Shown here one piece after another: positions 17,160 to 27,072 of a stretch of DNA of 64,000 nucleotides. The stretch lies in assembly GCA_944326695.1 (NCBI GenBank), contig CALVEZ010000008.1:1-64000 (forward strand), given 5' to 3'. The translations under genes were made by a program, and so were the position numbers. Under the pieces are notes generated by a model that was not told the origin of the DNA, searched no databases, and worked only from the letters and a program-made list of their open reading frames with translations. This DNA comes from Candidatus Bilophila faecipullorum. Its GTDB lineage: Bacteria > Desulfobacterota > Desulfovibrionia > Desulfovibrionales > Desulfovibrionaceae. Each line of letters starts with the position of its first letter. The first letter of the stretch is position 1.

Positions 17160-17837
17160 ATGGCTACCACGACACGTCCCTCTCCGCGCGGCAAGCGCGC
17201 CCCCCGCAGCGACGGGCGATCCACGCGGGCCGCCGTCCTCGAAGCCGCAGGCCGGGTCTTTGCCGAGCGGGGCTTTGCCGAAGCCACGGGCAAGGAGATA
17301 TGCGAGCGCGCCGGGGCCAACGCCGCCGCCGTCAACTACTATTTCGGCGGCAAGGAAGGGCTCTACGAGGAAGTGCTCATTGAGGCGCACCGCCAGATGC
17401 TGAGCATGGAGGATTTGAGCCGCATCATCGACTCACGGGCGGAACCGGAGGAGAAACTCCGTATTTTTCTGGAGCACATCATCCACACGGCCACCCACGC
17501 GGCTGATCTGTGGGGCGTGCGCATTTTCCTGCGCGAACTGGCCTCCCCCACCCCCTTCGTACCCAAATTCATCGAGACGACCGCGCTGCCGAAATCCCGG
17601 AAACTCCGCGAGCTGGTGCGCGCCATCACCGGGCTCGCGCCCGATTCCCCGGCCGTGCAGCGCGCCACGGCCCTTGTAGCCCTGCCCTGCATGGGACTCG
17701 TCCTGTTCCCGGAAAAACTGCGTACCCTCCTGCTTCCGGCCACGGCCTCCGATGCTGATGGGCTGCTTGACGACATGCTGGACTACATGCTCGGCGGCCT
17801 GCGCGCCCTGGGCAAAAGGGACGAAACGCGCGGCTGA
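17160..17837 (+). CDS. cecR: TetR-family regulator (CecR-like)
   Basis: A 225-residue repressor. The N-terminal helix-turn-helix runs AAVLEAAGRVFAERGFAEAT, then ICERAGANAAAVNYYFGGKEGLY. The C-terminal half resembles the CerR/DUF1956 domain of E. coli CecR (YbiH), which controls ybhGFSR. Here it is divergent from the homologous exporter operon, so local regulation is very likely. No Shine-Dalgarno precedes ATG 17160; the sequence upstream is a T-run and AGAAAAAAGC. With the promoter positions this suggests leaderless translation. Confidence 0.85.
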   Translation: MATTTRPSPRGKRAPRSDGRSTRAAVLEAAGRVFAERGFAEATGKEICERAGANAAAVNYYFGGKEGLYEEVLIEAHRQMLSMEDLSRIIDSRAEPEEKLRIFLEHIIHTATHAADLWGVRIFLRELASPTPFVPKFIETTALPKSRKLRELVRAITGLAPDSPAVQRATALVALPCMGLVLFPEKLRTLLLPATASDADGLLDDMLDYMLGGLRALGKRDETRG

Positions 17838-17866
17838 ATCCGAGAGACCGCAAAAGGCCCGCTTCA

Positions 17867-17906
17867 CGAAAAAAGGATTCTCCCCGAGGGGAGAATCCTT
17901 TTTTCG
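17867..17906. terminator. Bidirectional terminator between cecR and the phosphate transporter gene
   Basis: A perfect 19-bp inverted repeat (17867-17885 and 17888-17906) with a 2-base loop and A/T-runs in the outer stem. It lies between converging genes. Confidence 0.85.
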
Positions 17907-17981
17907 CAAGACGGTTCCTGCGCGGCGCAAGGAGCCCTGGCCGCGCTTTTCGTCAAAAAGAGCGGAGCCTCTCGGCCGTTT

Positions 17982-20255
17982 CTAAGCTTCGGCCAGCGTG
18001 CCCGCCGCGCAAGCCCCTTCCTCCGCCTCGCGACGGCAGGCTTCGTTGAGGTCGCGCTCCAGAAGGGCCACAATGGTAAAGCGGTTGATAAAGGCGCGGG
18101 CGAATTGCAGGTAGTTCAGATAGAGGTCGCTGCTGCGCATGGACAAGCCTTCGACGTCGATGCGCTGGAGGAGTTCGATCTGTATCTGGCTGATGCGCGA
18201 GGAACAGCCGTCCGCATAGGCGGAAAGCTCGGCGCGGGAGCCCTCGCCCCGGGCGTAGCTGCGAAAACGCTCGGCCGCCTCTTCGAGGATGGCCGGCAGC
18301 TCCTCCAGATTCTGGGCCAGCACGCCTTCGTAGGGACGGTGGCGGTTGGCGATGTGGTTGGCAGACATGCCAAGCACGGAACGCAAATCGTGGCTCAGTT
18401 CCTTCATACCGTTGAAGATGCGGTAGTAGATGTGCCGCGCCTCGTGGTCGAGGCGGTCGCCACCGCCGCGCAGGGCCATGCGGTAATAGCAGCCGCGCGA
18501 ACGGGAAATCTCTTCAAAAAGCCCCACCGCCGCGTTCTTGCAGCGTTGCAGCTCCTTCTCGTTTTCGGACTGGAAGGCGTCGATGCCGTCGCGTATCAGG
18601 CGTACGGAGGCGGTGATGCTGTCGGCCACCGACGTGTCGATGTTGACGCGGATGCTGTCCTTGTCCGCATGGTCGACCACGATGTCGAAGCTGCTGTCCT
18701 CCTTTTCCTTGCCGAAAAAGTTGGAGCGCACCAGACTGAAGACGGCCACCGCCATGAGGAGCACGACCATCACGCTGCCGCCCTTGCTCAGGGCAAAGGT
18801 GACCAGCGCGCAGGCACTGAAGGCGCACATGGCCGTCAGGAACCAGCCGCTGATGACCGTAAGCACGCCGGAAACGCGGTAGACCGCGCTCTCGCGGTTC
18901 CACGCGCCGTCGGCGAAGGAAGAGCCCATCGCCACCATGAAGGTCACATAGGTGGTGGACAGGGGCAGCTTGAGGGAGGTCGCCGAGGCGATCAGGATAC
19001 TCGCCACAACAAGATTGATGGCCGCGCGCACCTGATCGAAGGGCAGCGGCGCTTCGCCGCGGGGCTGCTCCAGAGGCCGCATCCGGCTTCCCAGCGCGCC
19101 CAAAAGCGAGGCGGGCAAGATGTGATGAAGGGTCTCGCCGACGCTGAGGCCGGCGCGCACGATGAGACGGCCAGGCAGGGAGGAACCGAACTGCTCCTGC
19201 TCGCCCCGGGTGCTGCTGCTCAGGTTGATGGACGTCCGCACCACGCGGTGGGCCTTTTTGGAAAACCACAGCGTCAGCACCATGACCACGCCGGAAAGCA
19301 GCAGGTAGATGGTGGGCGTGTGCACGGCCTTGCGCAGGCCCTCCATCGTGAAGGCGTCGGCGGCCACGCCGCTGGCGGCGTACTGCTGCCAGCTTTCCCA
19401 CGCGGCCAGCGGCACACCCATGAAGTTCACCAGGTCGTTACCCGCGAAGGCGAAGGCCAGAGAGAACGTCCCGGCCAGAATGATGATTTTGAAGATGTTT
19501 ATGCCTCGGCTGCGCATGAGCCAGTGCAAAAGCACGCTCAGCCCCACGAAGAGCGTCAGCAGGATGACGAGGCTGTGTTCATTGAGCCATGCCAGATACT
19601 CGGGCTTCATGAAGGAGGCCCCCTTCGCTCCCTTCATGATGAGGAAATAGAAAATGGCCGTCAGCGACAGCCCTCCGAAAAGGCCACCCACCCGGCGGTA
19701 CATGGCGTCATAGTGGAAGGTGAAGATGAGGCGCGTGACGTACTGCACCAGGACCCCGGCCACAAAGGCCACCACCACGGAGACGAGAATGCCCGAAACG
19801 ATAGCCAGCGCCTTCTGGCTGTTGATGAAGTCGCCGAGCTGGCCCAGCGGAATGTCCGTGGTGGCAATCCTGATGAGAGCCACCGCCACGGCCCCGCCCA
19901 GCAGCTCGAAGACGATGGACACCGTGGTGGAGGTGGGCAGCCCCAACGAGTTGAAGGCATCCAGCATCAGGACGTCCGTAATCATCACCGCCAGAAAAAT
20001 AATCAGAATTTCATTGAAGGTGAAGAGCTGCGGATTAAAAACGCCGCTGCGGGCGATCTCCATCATACCGCTGGAAAAGGTGGACCCTGCAAGCACGCCC
20101 ACGCTGGCCACCGTGATGATGACCTTGAAACTGGCGACGCGCGAGCCGATGGCCGAGTTGAGGAAATTGACGGCGTCGTTGCTGACGCCTACGAAAAGGT
20201 CCACGACGGCCAGAATGGCCAGGAAACCCAAAATAACTAAAAACATGCTTTCCAC
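17982..20255 (-). CDS. PiT-family inorganic phosphate transporter fused to a PhoU-like domain
   Basis: A 757-residue protein. Residues 1 to about 500 are membranous, with the two inverted PiT signatures: GVSNDAVNFLNSAIGS near the N-terminus with LGLPTSTTVSIV, and FAGNDLVNFMGVPLA with LKLPLSTTYVTFMVAMGSS. After the last helix (about 530-550) the remaining 200 residues are soluble, helical and charged, resembling the PhoU/DUF47 proteins that usually sit beside PiT genes. Here they are one chain. GTG 20255 was preferred to ATG 20246 because AGGAGGA is five bases upstream of it. Phosphate import coupled to H+ or Na+ is expected. Confidence 0.85.
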   Translation of the reverse strand: MESMFLVILGFLAILAVVDLFVGVSNDAVNFLNSAIGSRVASFKVIITVASVGVLAGSTFSSGMMEIARSGVFNPQLFTFNEILIIFLAVMITDVLMLDAFNSLGLPTSTTVSIVFELLGGAVAVALIRIATTDIPLGQLGDFINSQKALAIVSGILVSVVVAFVAGVLVQYVTRLIFTFHYDAMYRRVGGLFGGLSLTAIFYFLIMKGAKGASFMKPEYLAWLNEHSLVILLTLFVGLSVLLHWLMRSRGINIFKIIILAGTFSLAFAFAGNDLVNFMGVPLAAWESWQQYAASGVAADAFTMEGLRKAVHTPTIYLLLSGVVMVLTLWFSKKAHRVVRTSINLSSSTRGEQEQFGSSLPGRLIVRAGLSVGETLHHILPASLLGALGSRMRPLEQPRGEAPLPFDQVRAAINLVVASILIASATSLKLPLSTTYVTFMVAMGSSFADGAWNRESAVYRVSGVLTVISGWFLTAMCAFSACALVTFALSKGGSVMVVLLMAVAVFSLVRSNFFGKEKEDSSFDIVVDHADKDSIRVNIDTSVADSITASVRLIRDGIDAFQSENEKELQRCKNAAVGLFEEISRSRGCYYRMALRGGGDRLDHEARHIYYRIFNGMKELSHDLRSVLGMSANHIANRHRPYEGVLAQNLEELPAILEEAAERFRSYARGEGSRAELSAYADGCSSRISQIQIELLQRIDVEGLSMRSSDLYLNYLQFARAFINRFTIVALLERDLNEACRREAEEGACAAGTLAEA

Positions 20256-20580
20256 GAATCTCCTCCTGACGTAGTCACGTCTAAAGCGGTCCTTATGTAG
20301 GAAACACGTGTTACAGCCCGGTGACGGCAAGGTGGAAAGATGGGGATGGGACGTTTCCCAGGCGGAAAAAACGCTCCGGGGCGAAGCCCTTCCCTGCGGC
20401 GGGGACGGCGGCGCGCCCCGGCCCCGTGCAAGGCGGACCGGAAAAGAGCCGTGGGCCGGCGCGCACAGGGAAAGGCCGGGAACGAGTGTCCCCCGTTCCC
20501 GCTGATGGCGTGGGCCAGCGCCCGCACGGGAAAGGATAGTACATCGACAGCAGAAACGGCGTCCCGGAAGTATGGCCCGC

Positions 20581-20626
<46 letters not shown>

Positions 20627-20687
20627 GTATCCGGTCCTTGATGATACCATGAGCGGAAAGCCCACGCGTAAGGCCGGAAAAAGGCGC

Positions 20688-20715
20688 AAAAAAGGGGCCC
20701 CCGCGGAGGCCCCCG
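20688..20715 (-). terminator. thiC terminator
   Basis: On the minus strand GGGGCC (20708-20713) pairs with GGCCCC (20694-20699), followed by six T, immediately after the thiC stop codon. Confidence 0.7.
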
Positions 20716-20721
20716 TTTCGT

Positions 20722-22005
20722 CTACATCTTTTTGGCGTCGCGCAGCATTTTGACCGCGCAGAAGTTGCCGCACATGGCGCAGGCTTCTTCGTGCTTGTGA
20801 GGTTCGCGCCGCTTGTCGAGGATAACGGGATCAAGCGCGGCCTCGCGCATCCCGTTCCAGTCGAGGGCCATACGCGCCTTGGCCATCTTCGCTTCGCGGG
20901 CAAGGGCATGGGGGCGGCCAAGCGCCACTTCCCCGGCCTGCGCCGCCACGCGCGACGCCATGATCCCCTGCCGCACGTCGTCCATGTCGGGCAGGGTCAA
21001 GTGTTCGGCGGGCGTGAGGTAGCAAAGGAAATCCACGCCCGCACGCACGGCCATGGCCCCGCCGATGGCCCCGGCGATGTGGTCGTAGCCCGGCGAGGAG
21101 TCGATGGTCAAGGGTCCGAGCACGTAAAGGGGCGCGCCGTGCGTCAGCTTCTTGATGCCGATGATCTGCGCCTCCACCTCGCTCATGGGCACATGGCCGG
21201 GGCCTTCGATCATGCACTGCACCCCGTATTCGAGGCCGCGCCTGGCGAGCGTGCCGAGGGTCATGACCTCTTCCCACTGCGCGGCGTCCCCGGCGTCGCA
21301 GCCCGCGCCCGGACGCAGCCCGTCCCCGAGCGACAGGGTCACGTTATGCCTGCGGGCAAGCTCAAGGAGACGGTCGTAGTGGGTAAGAAGCGGATTTTCC
21401 TTGTCGTTCTTGAGCATCCACCGGGCGAGGATGGAGCCGCCGCGCGAGACGATGCCCAGCGCGCGCGCGCCCCGGGCGGCCCATTCCGCGCCGCGCCGGG
21501 TCAGGCCGCAGTGCAGGGTCATGAAGTCCACGCCCTGCTCGGCCTGCATCTCGACTTCCGCAAAAAGTTCCTCGGGATCGATGTCGGCGGGATCGCGATC
21601 CTTGTCGATATAACGCTGCGCCACCGAATAGAGCGGCACGGTGCCGAGCGGCAGGGGCGTGCGGGAAAGCATCTCCCGCCGGATGGCCATAAGGTCCCCG
21701 GCGATGGACAGGTCCATGACCGTATCCGCCCCCGCCTCGCGAGCCACGTCGAGCTTGCGCATCTCGCAGCCCGGATGGTTCTGGAAAGGCGAGGTGCCGA
21801 TGTTGGCGTTGACCTTCACGCGGCTCGGCTGGCCCACGAGAATGGGTTTGACGTCCGGATGGTTGGGATTGCCGAGCAGGACCATGGTCCCGGCTTCGAT
21901 GGCCGCGGTGATGGCTTCGGGCCGCAACCCCTCTTCTTCGGCCAGCGCGGGCAGATGCGCGGCCAGGAGGGATTGCAGGGCCGCATTCTGAGTGATGATG
22001 GACAC
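20722..22005 (-). CDS. thiC: Phosphomethylpyrimidine synthase
   Basis: A radical-SAM enzyme converting aminoimidazole ribotide to the HMP-phosphate pyrimidine of thiamine. At 427 residues it is the short form without the N-terminal domain of E. coli ThiC. Conserved segments include VKVNANIGTSP, HCGLTRRG, RGGSILARWM, IEGPGHVPM and the C-terminal cluster motif CAMCGNFC, with Cys spacing 2 and 3. GTG 22005 is preceded by GAGGAG at six bases. It is a single-gene unit with its own terminator. A TPP riboswitch would be expected upstream, but I could not find a convincing one. Confidence 0.93.
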   Translation of the reverse strand: MSIITQNAALQSLLAAHLPALAEEEGLRPEAITAAIEAGTMVLLGNPNHPDVKPILVGQPSRVKVNANIGTSPFQNHPGCEMRKLDVAREAGADTVMDLSIAGDLMAIRREMLSRTPLPLGTVPLYSVAQRYIDKDRDPADIDPEELFAEVEMQAEQGVDFMTLHCGLTRRGAEWAARGARALGIVSRGGSILARWMLKNDKENPLLTHYDRLLELARRHNVTLSLGDGLRPGAGCDAGDAAQWEEVMTLGTLARRGLEYGVQCMIEGPGHVPMSEVEAQIIGIKKLTHGAPLYVLGPLTIDSSPGYDHIAGAIGGAMAVRAGVDFLCYLTPAEHLTLPDMDDVRQGIMASRVAAQAGEVALGRPHALAREAKMAKARMALDWNGMREAALDPVILDKRREPHKHEEACAMCGNFCAVKMLRDAKKM

Positions 22006-22265
22006 GAAAAACTCCTCGTTGGATAGGCCCACGGCGAAACGCCGCGGCTGTGGATAGGGCTTCCGCTACGCGGCCATTGTGCCGCAGGAAAGGGGACTGT
22101 GCAAGCATGAGGCGGGGATGAGTAATCATTCGGCGCAAATGAGCGGGCTTGCCTTCTCAGCGCCCTGAACTTACCCTTTATAGAAATGCATGTAATCCGG
22201 CCCCGCCACGACGCGGGGTACGCCTTCCCCTTCCGGGCAAGGCGGCCCGGAACAGGAGTCTGCCC

Positions 22266-24959
22266 ATGCCTTCATTCAAACGCTTGCTGACAGGAGCCCT
22301 CATGACCCTCTTGCTGGGCGCGGCGGGAACCGCCGTCGCCGGAACGCCCGCCACGCCGCCGCAAAAGGGCGAGCCGTCCGACATCGTGCCCGTTATCCCC
22401 GATCCGCTTTCGGGCAAGGAGGAGCAGGTCACACGGCTCGCCAACGGCCTTTCGGTCCTCATCCTCAAGGATACCCGCTTCCCTCTCGTCTCCACCCGGC
22501 TTTATGTCCACGCGGGTTCGGCCTACGAAAACCCGGATCAGGCGGGCATCAGCCACGTCCTTGAGCACATGGTCTTCAAGGGCACGGACAGCCGCCCCAA
22601 AAGCGCCATCAGCCAGGACGTCGAGTCGGCGGGCGGCTATCTGAACGCGGCCACCAGCTACGACTACACGGTGTACATCACCGACATGCCCGCCCGTCAC
22701 TGGAAGCTCGGCATGGACGTGGTGCGCGACATGGCCTTCCACGCCACCCTCGACGCGCAGGAGCTGGAATCCGAAAAGAACGTGGTTGTTTCCGAGCTCC
22801 AGCGCGGCGAGGACGATCCCGGCAGCCGCATGTTCAAGACGCTCCTCGCCAAGGCCCTGCGCGGCACGCCCTACGAGCGCCCGGTCATCGGCTACGAGAA
22901 GACCATCCGCGGCCTCACGGTGCAAAACCTGCGCGACTACATCGCCAAATACTATCAGCCGCAGAACATGCTTCTGGTGGTCGTGGGGAACATTGAGCCC
23001 GCCGAAGTGCTAACCGAGGCCGAACGGCAGTTCGCGCCCTACAAGAACACCTCCCCGCTGCGCGAAGTCCTGCCCTATGAGGCCGACCGCCTGCCCCTGC
23101 CCGGAAGCGGCCCCATGCTGACCGTGCAGCCCGGCCCGTGGAATAAGGTCTACCTCGCCGCCGCCCTGCCCGTGCCGGGATCGCAGAGCTACCAGTCCAC
23201 CACGCTCGACGTGCTGGCCTACCTGCTCGGCGGCGACCGCACCAGCCGTCTGTACCGCACCTATAAGTATGAACGTCAGCTCGTGGACAGCATCAGCGTT
23301 TCCAACGTGAGCTTCGAGCGCATCGGCGCGTTCGTGGTCACGGCAGAACTCGACGCGGACAAGGTCCAGCCCTTCTGGAGCGCCCTCGTAGAGGATTTTG
23401 CCGCGCTCAAGGCCGACGCCTTTTCCCCGCACGAACTGGAACGCGCCAAGCTGAACATCGAAGATGACCTCTACCGCTCCAAGGAGACGCTGGCCGGGCT
23501 GGCCTCGAAACTCGGCTACTTCCAGTTCTTTCAGGGCGGCGAACAGGGCGAGCGCAACGCCATCGAAGCCCTGCGCAACGTGGACGCCGCCATGCTCGGG
23601 CAGTCGCTGGAAACGTGGGTGCGCCCCGAGCGCCTGACCACGGTGGTCCTGCCGCCCAAGGACGCGAAGCTCCCCGACATGCAGGCCATCCTCGACAAGG
23701 AATGGAAAGCCGGGGCCAAGGCCGGAGCCGCGAAAACGACGGAAGCAGGCAAAACCGAAATCGTCGATCTCGGCAAGGGCCGCACCCTCGTGCTCATCCC
23801 GGACAAGACCCTCCCCTACGTCTCCGCGAACCTGACCTATTCCGGCGGCGACGCCCTCCTGAAGCCCTCCGAGCAGGGCCTGTCCTCGCTGGCGGCCAAC
23901 GTGCTGACCAAGAGCACGGCCAAGCGCGGAGCCACCGAGGTGCAGGCCTTCCTTTCCGACCGCGCCGCCGGGCTGGCCGCCTCCTCGGGCCGAAAGACCT
24001 TCGGCATCAGCTTCACCACCCCCGCGCGCTTCAACAAGGAACTCTTCGGACTGCTCGGTGAAGTGGTCGAATCCCCGGCCTTCAGCGCGGACGAAACCGC
24101 CCGGGGCATCAAGGATCAGATCGCGGCGATCAAGTCGCGTGAGGATCAGCCCCTCGGACTGGCCTTCCGGAAGCTCCCGCCCTTCCTCTTCCCGGATAGC
24201 GTTTACGGCTACCTCCAGCTCGGCACCATCGACGCGGTGGAAAAGTACGATGCGGCCATGCTGCGCGGCTTCTGGGACCGTCAGAAGGCGCGCCCGTGGG
24301 TGCTGGCCGTGGCCGGGGACTTCGACCGCGAGGACGTGCTGACCTTCGCCAAGGGCCTGCCCGCGCCGGACGAGAGCAAGGTCGACGTGCCCGTGCCCGC
24401 GTGGGGCACCGGACACGAGCTTGACATCCCCATGCCAGGCCGCAATCAGGCCCACCTTATGCTCATCTTCAAGACGGCCCCGGACACCAGCCCGGACACG
24501 CCTGCCCTTGATCTGCTCGAAACCTCGCTGAGCGGCATGGGCGGCCCGCTCTTCCGCGACCTGCGCGACAAGCAAGGGCTTGGCTATACCGTCACCGCCT
24601 TCAACCGCCAGAACGCCGATCACGGCTACATGGTCTTCTACATCGGTACGGAACCCGGCAAGGTTGCCCAGGCCGAGGAGGGCTTTAGGCGCATCATCGG
24701 TGATCTCCACGAAAATCTCCTGCCGCAAGAAGATGTTAACCGCGGCAAGAACCAGCTTGAGGGCGACTACTACCGGGCCATGCAAAGCCTCGGCAGCCGT
24801 TCCGGAGAAGCCGCAGCCCTGACGATGGAAGGCCGTCCCCTCTCCTTCACACGAGATCAAATAGAAAGAAGTAAAGAGGTAAGTCCCGAACAACTCAGGG
24901 AAATCGTGCGAAAGTACCTCAATTTCGCCGATGTCTACACGATAAAAGTCTTGCCATAA
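22266..24959 (+). CDS. Tandem M16 zinc metallopeptidase (insulinase/pitrilysin family), exported
   Basis: An 897-residue protein with a signal peptide (hydrophobic 9-25, ending AVAG). The first M16 unit has the inverted zinc motif HVLEH and the downstream Glu in ELESEKNVVVSELQRGEDDP. The second (from about 510) lacks HxxEH but has the GLGYTVTAFNR substrate-binding Tyr region. This active/inactive pairing is normal for full-length M16 enzymes, which degrade short peptides in a closed chamber. CAGGAG precedes ATG 22266. Probably periplasmic. Divergent from thiC with about 260 bases between start codons. Confidence 0.88.
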   Translation: MPSFKRLLTGALMTLLLGAAGTAVAGTPATPPQKGEPSDIVPVIPDPLSGKEEQVTRLANGLSVLILKDTRFPLVSTRLYVHAGSAYENPDQAGISHVLEHMVFKGTDSRPKSAISQDVESAGGYLNAATSYDYTVYITDMPARHWKLGMDVVRDMAFHATLDAQELESEKNVVVSELQRGEDDPGSRMFKTLLAKALRGTPYERPVIGYEKTIRGLTVQNLRDYIAKYYQPQNMLLVVVGNIEPAEVLTEAERQFAPYKNTSPLREVLPYEADRLPLPGSGPMLTVQPGPWNKVYLAAALPVPGSQSYQSTTLDVLAYLLGGDRTSRLYRTYKYERQLVDSISVSNVSFERIGAFVVTAELDADKVQPFWSALVEDFAALKADAFSPHELERAKLNIEDDLYRSKETLAGLASKLGYFQFFQGGEQGERNAIEALRNVDAAMLGQSLETWVRPERLTTVVLPPKDAKLPDMQAILDKEWKAGAKAGAAKTTEAGKTEIVDLGKGRTLVLIPDKTLPYVSANLTYSGGDALLKPSEQGLSSLAANVLTKSTAKRGATEVQAFLSDRAAGLAASSGRKTFGISFTTPARFNKELFGLLGEVVESPAFSADETARGIKDQIAAIKSREDQPLGLAFRKLPPFLFPDSVYGYLQLGTIDAVEKYDAAMLRGFWDRQKARPWVLAVAGDFDREDVLTFAKGLPAPDESKVDVPVPAWGTGHELDIPMPGRNQAHLMLIFKTAPDTSPDTPALDLLETSLSGMGGPLFRDLRDKQGLGYTVTAFNRQNADHGYMVFYIGTEPGKVAQAEEGFRRIIGDLHENLLPQEDVNRGKNQLEGDYYRAMQSLGSRSGEAAALTMEGRPLSFTRDQIERSKEVSPEQLREIVRKYLNFADVYTIKVLP

Positions 24960-24977
24960 TCTCAAAAGAGCCCTATA

Positions 24978-25017
24978 GATTCGGACGCGGGTTCGGCAAC
25001 GGCCCCGCGCCCGAATC
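24978..25017 (+). terminator. Probable M16 gene terminator stem
   Basis: Arms 24978-24990 and 25005-25017 pair over 13 positions with one mismatch, 18 bases after the stop codon. No strong T-run follows. Confidence 0.4.
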
Positions 25018-25106
25018 CGCTTGTCGGATTTGTGGGGTTGCGGATAACGGCAGACAGGCCCGCGCGCCCGTTTTCCGATTATTTTTGCGACAGGGACATT
25101 TTCCGC

Positions 25107-25135
25107 TTGCCAAACCAAATCGGATTGTGTAAGAG
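25107..25135 (+). promoter_or_regulatory. Promoter of the tRNA-tuf operon
   Basis: TTGCCA (25107-25112), a 17-base spacer and TAAGAG (25130-25135), ending 12 bases before the tRNA-Thr 5' end. Confidence 0.55.
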
Positions 25136-25147
25136 CTAATCCCTGTT

Positions 25148-25223
25148 GCTGGTGTAGCTCAACTGGCAGAGCAGCTGATTTGTAATCAGCAGGTTGCGGG
25201 TTCGAGTCCCATCACCAGCTCCA
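25148..25223 (+). tRNA. tRNA-Thr (anticodon TGT), CCA encoded
   Basis: The acceptor stem GCTGGTG/CACCAGC closes the cloverleaf, the anticodon loop is TTTGTAA within a GCTGA/TCAGC stem, and the T-loop is GGTTCGAGTCC. The 3' CCA is encoded. First of three tRNAs ahead of tuf, as in the E. coli tufB operon. Confidence 0.95.
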
Positions 25224-25325
25224 GCAAAGCCGTGAGGCTTCCGGTTCGCCGGTGGAGCAGCGGAAGAAATTCCGCGCGCATCGACAAAGACAGAAGACAT
25301 TGGCCCTGTTTTTGTCACCCAAAGT

Positions 25326-25411
25326 GGAGGGGTTCCCGAGTGGCCAAAGGGAACAGACTGTAAATCTGTCGTCGTGAGACTTCGGAGGTTCAAATCCTCC
25401 CCCCTCCACCA
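25326..25411 (+). tRNA. tRNA-Tyr (anticodon GTA), CCA encoded
   Basis: Acceptor GGAGGGG/CCCCTCC; anticodon loop CTGTAAA in an ACAGA/TCTGT stem; a long class II variable arm; T-loop GGTTCAAATCC. The 3' CCA is encoded. Confidence 0.95.
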
Positions 25412-25477
25412 GATTTAGAAAGCTGACACGGCTGTAGGAGACAGGCACCAACCCTGTCAGGGGACTACGGCGTACAG

Positions 25478-25553
25478 GCGGGAATAGCTCAATGGCTAGA
25501 GCATCAGCCTTCCAAGCTGAGGGTTGCGAGTTCGAGTCTCGTTTCCCGCTCCA
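25478..25553 (+). tRNA. tRNA-Gly (anticodon TCC), CCA encoded
   Basis: Acceptor GCGGGAA/TTCCCGC; anticodon loop CTTCCAA in a TCAGC/GCTGA stem; T-loop AGTTCGAGTCT; 3' CCA encoded. It lies 156 bases before tuf. Confidence 0.95.
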
Positions 25554-25709
25554 CACCTGCCTTCCCCCCACCTCCCCATGTGCCGTGCCTTAACGTATCG
25601 GGAAACCAGAGCGCTGCCAGCTTGATGGTCAGTGATGGATGGTCTTGCGACGCCACAGGCTCTGTCCCATAAAATCCGTTATCTTCTGCAACCAAGAAGG
25701 GAGACCGTC

Positions 25710-26903
25710 ATGGGTAAAGAAAAATTTACGCGTACCAAGCCTCATATGAACATTGGTACTGTTGGTCACATCGACCACGGCAAAACCACGCTGACCGCCG
25801 CCATCACCAAAGTCGCTGCCATGAAGCAGGGCGGCAAGTTCATCGCGTATGACGAAATCGACAAGGCGCCTGAAGAAAAGGAACGTGGTATCACGATTTC
25901 CACCGCCCACGTCGAATACGAAACCGACAACCGTCACTACGCCCACGTGGACTGCCCCGGCCACGCTGACTACATCAAGAACATGATCACCGGTGCGGCC
26001 CAGATGGACGGCGCCATCATCGTGGTCGCGGCCACCGACGGTCCCATGCCCCAGACCCGTGAGCACATCCTCCTCGCCCGTCAGGTCGGCGTGCCCCACC
26101 TCGTCGTCTTCATGAACAAGTGCGACCTCGTGGACGACCCCGAACTGCTCGAACTCGTGGAAATGGAAGTTCGTGAACTGCTCAGCACCTACGGCTATCC
26201 CGGCGACGACATCCCGGTTATCCGTGGTTCCGCTCTGAAGGCTCTGGAATCCGACAGCGCCGATTCTCCGGACGCCCAGTGCATCCTTGAACTGCTCGCC
26301 GCTTGCGACAGCTACTTCCCGGATCCGGTCCGCGAAACCGACAAGCCCTTCCTGATGCCCATCGAAGACGTGTTCTCCATCTCCGGCCGCGGTACCGTGG
26401 TCACCGGTCGTGTGGAACGCGGCGTCATCAAGGTCGGCGAAGAAGTCGAAATCGTGGGTATCCGTCCCACCGTGAAGACCACCTGCACCGGCGTTGAAAT
26501 GTTCCGCAAGCTGCTCGATCAGGGCGAAGCCGGCGACAACATCGGCGCTCTGCTCCGCGGCACGAAGCGTGACGAAGTGGAACGCGGCCAGGTTCTCGCC
26601 GCTCCCAAGACCATCACGCCTCACAAGAAGTTCAAGGCGGAAGTGTACGTTCTGTCCAAGGAAGAAGGCGGCCGTCACACGCCCTTCTTCACCGGCTATC
26701 GTCCCCAGTTCTATTTCCGTACGACCGACATCACCGGCGTGATCGCCCTTGAAAAAGGCGTGGAAATGGTTATGCCCGGCGATAACGCTACCTTCAACGT
26801 CGAGCTCATTCACCCCATCGCCATGGAAAAGGGCCTGCGCTTCGCTATCCGCGAAGGTGGCCGTACCGTCGGCGCTGGTGTTGTGACGGAAATCGTGGAG
26901 TAA
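25710..26903 (+). CDS. tuf: Elongation factor Tu
   Basis: A 397-residue GTPase that delivers aminoacyl-tRNA to the ribosome. G1 is GHIDHGKTT, switch I RGITI, G3 DCPGHADY, G4 NKCD, followed by domains 2 and 3. The start is ATG 25710 after AGAAGGGA. It is placed after three tRNAs and 4 bases before rpmG, and is the only tuf in the window, since the str operon here ends at fusA. Confidence 0.97.
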   Translation: MGKEKFTRTKPHMNIGTVGHIDHGKTTLTAAITKVAAMKQGGKFIAYDEIDKAPEEKERGITISTAHVEYETDNRHYAHVDCPGHADYIKNMITGAAQMDGAIIVVAATDGPMPQTREHILLARQVGVPHLVVFMNKCDLVDDPELLELVEMEVRELLSTYGYPGDDIPVIRGSALKALESDSADSPDAQCILELLAACDSYFPDPVRETDKPFLMPIEDVFSISGRGTVVTGRVERGVIKVGEEVEIVGIRPTVKTTCTGVEMFRKLLDQGEAGDNIGALLRGTKRDEVERGQVLAAPKTITPHKKFKAEVYVLSKEEGGRHTPFFTGYRPQFYFRTTDITGVIALEKGVEMVMPGDNATFNVELIHPIAMEKGLRFAIREGGRTVGAGVVTEIVE

Positions 26904-26907
26904 AGAC

Positions 26908-27057
26908 ATGCGCGTCAACATCCTGCTCGCCTGCACCGAGTGCAAGCGCCGCAATTACGCCACGGTCAAGAACAAGAAGAACACGACCGGCCGCGTCGAA
27001 CTGAAGAAGTACTGCCCTTGGTGCAGGACTCACACGGTTCACCGCGAAACCCGGTAG
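26908..27057 (+). CDS. rpmG: 50S ribosomal protein L33
   Basis: A 49-residue zinc-ribbon (C+) form with CTEC and CPWC ligand pairs and the conserved KNKKNTTGR segment. It begins 4 bases after the tuf stop and is followed by tRNA-Trp, the usual tuf-rpmG-tRNA-secE order. Translation is probably coupled to tuf, since no separate strong ribosome binding site is visible. Confidence 0.93.
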   Translation: MRVNILLACTECKRRNYATVKNKKNTTGRVELKKYCPWCRTHTVHRETR

Positions 27058-27072
27058 TGACTTCATAAACGC

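Noticed and set aside
22006..22200. Possible TPP riboswitch upstream of thiC
   Set aside because: On the minus strand CTGAGA occurs (22155-22160) and a segment near 22060-22078 faintly resembles the 3' part of the THI element, but the near-invariant CCTGATC and the pairing stems are not found. I would need a covariance-model search to claim it.
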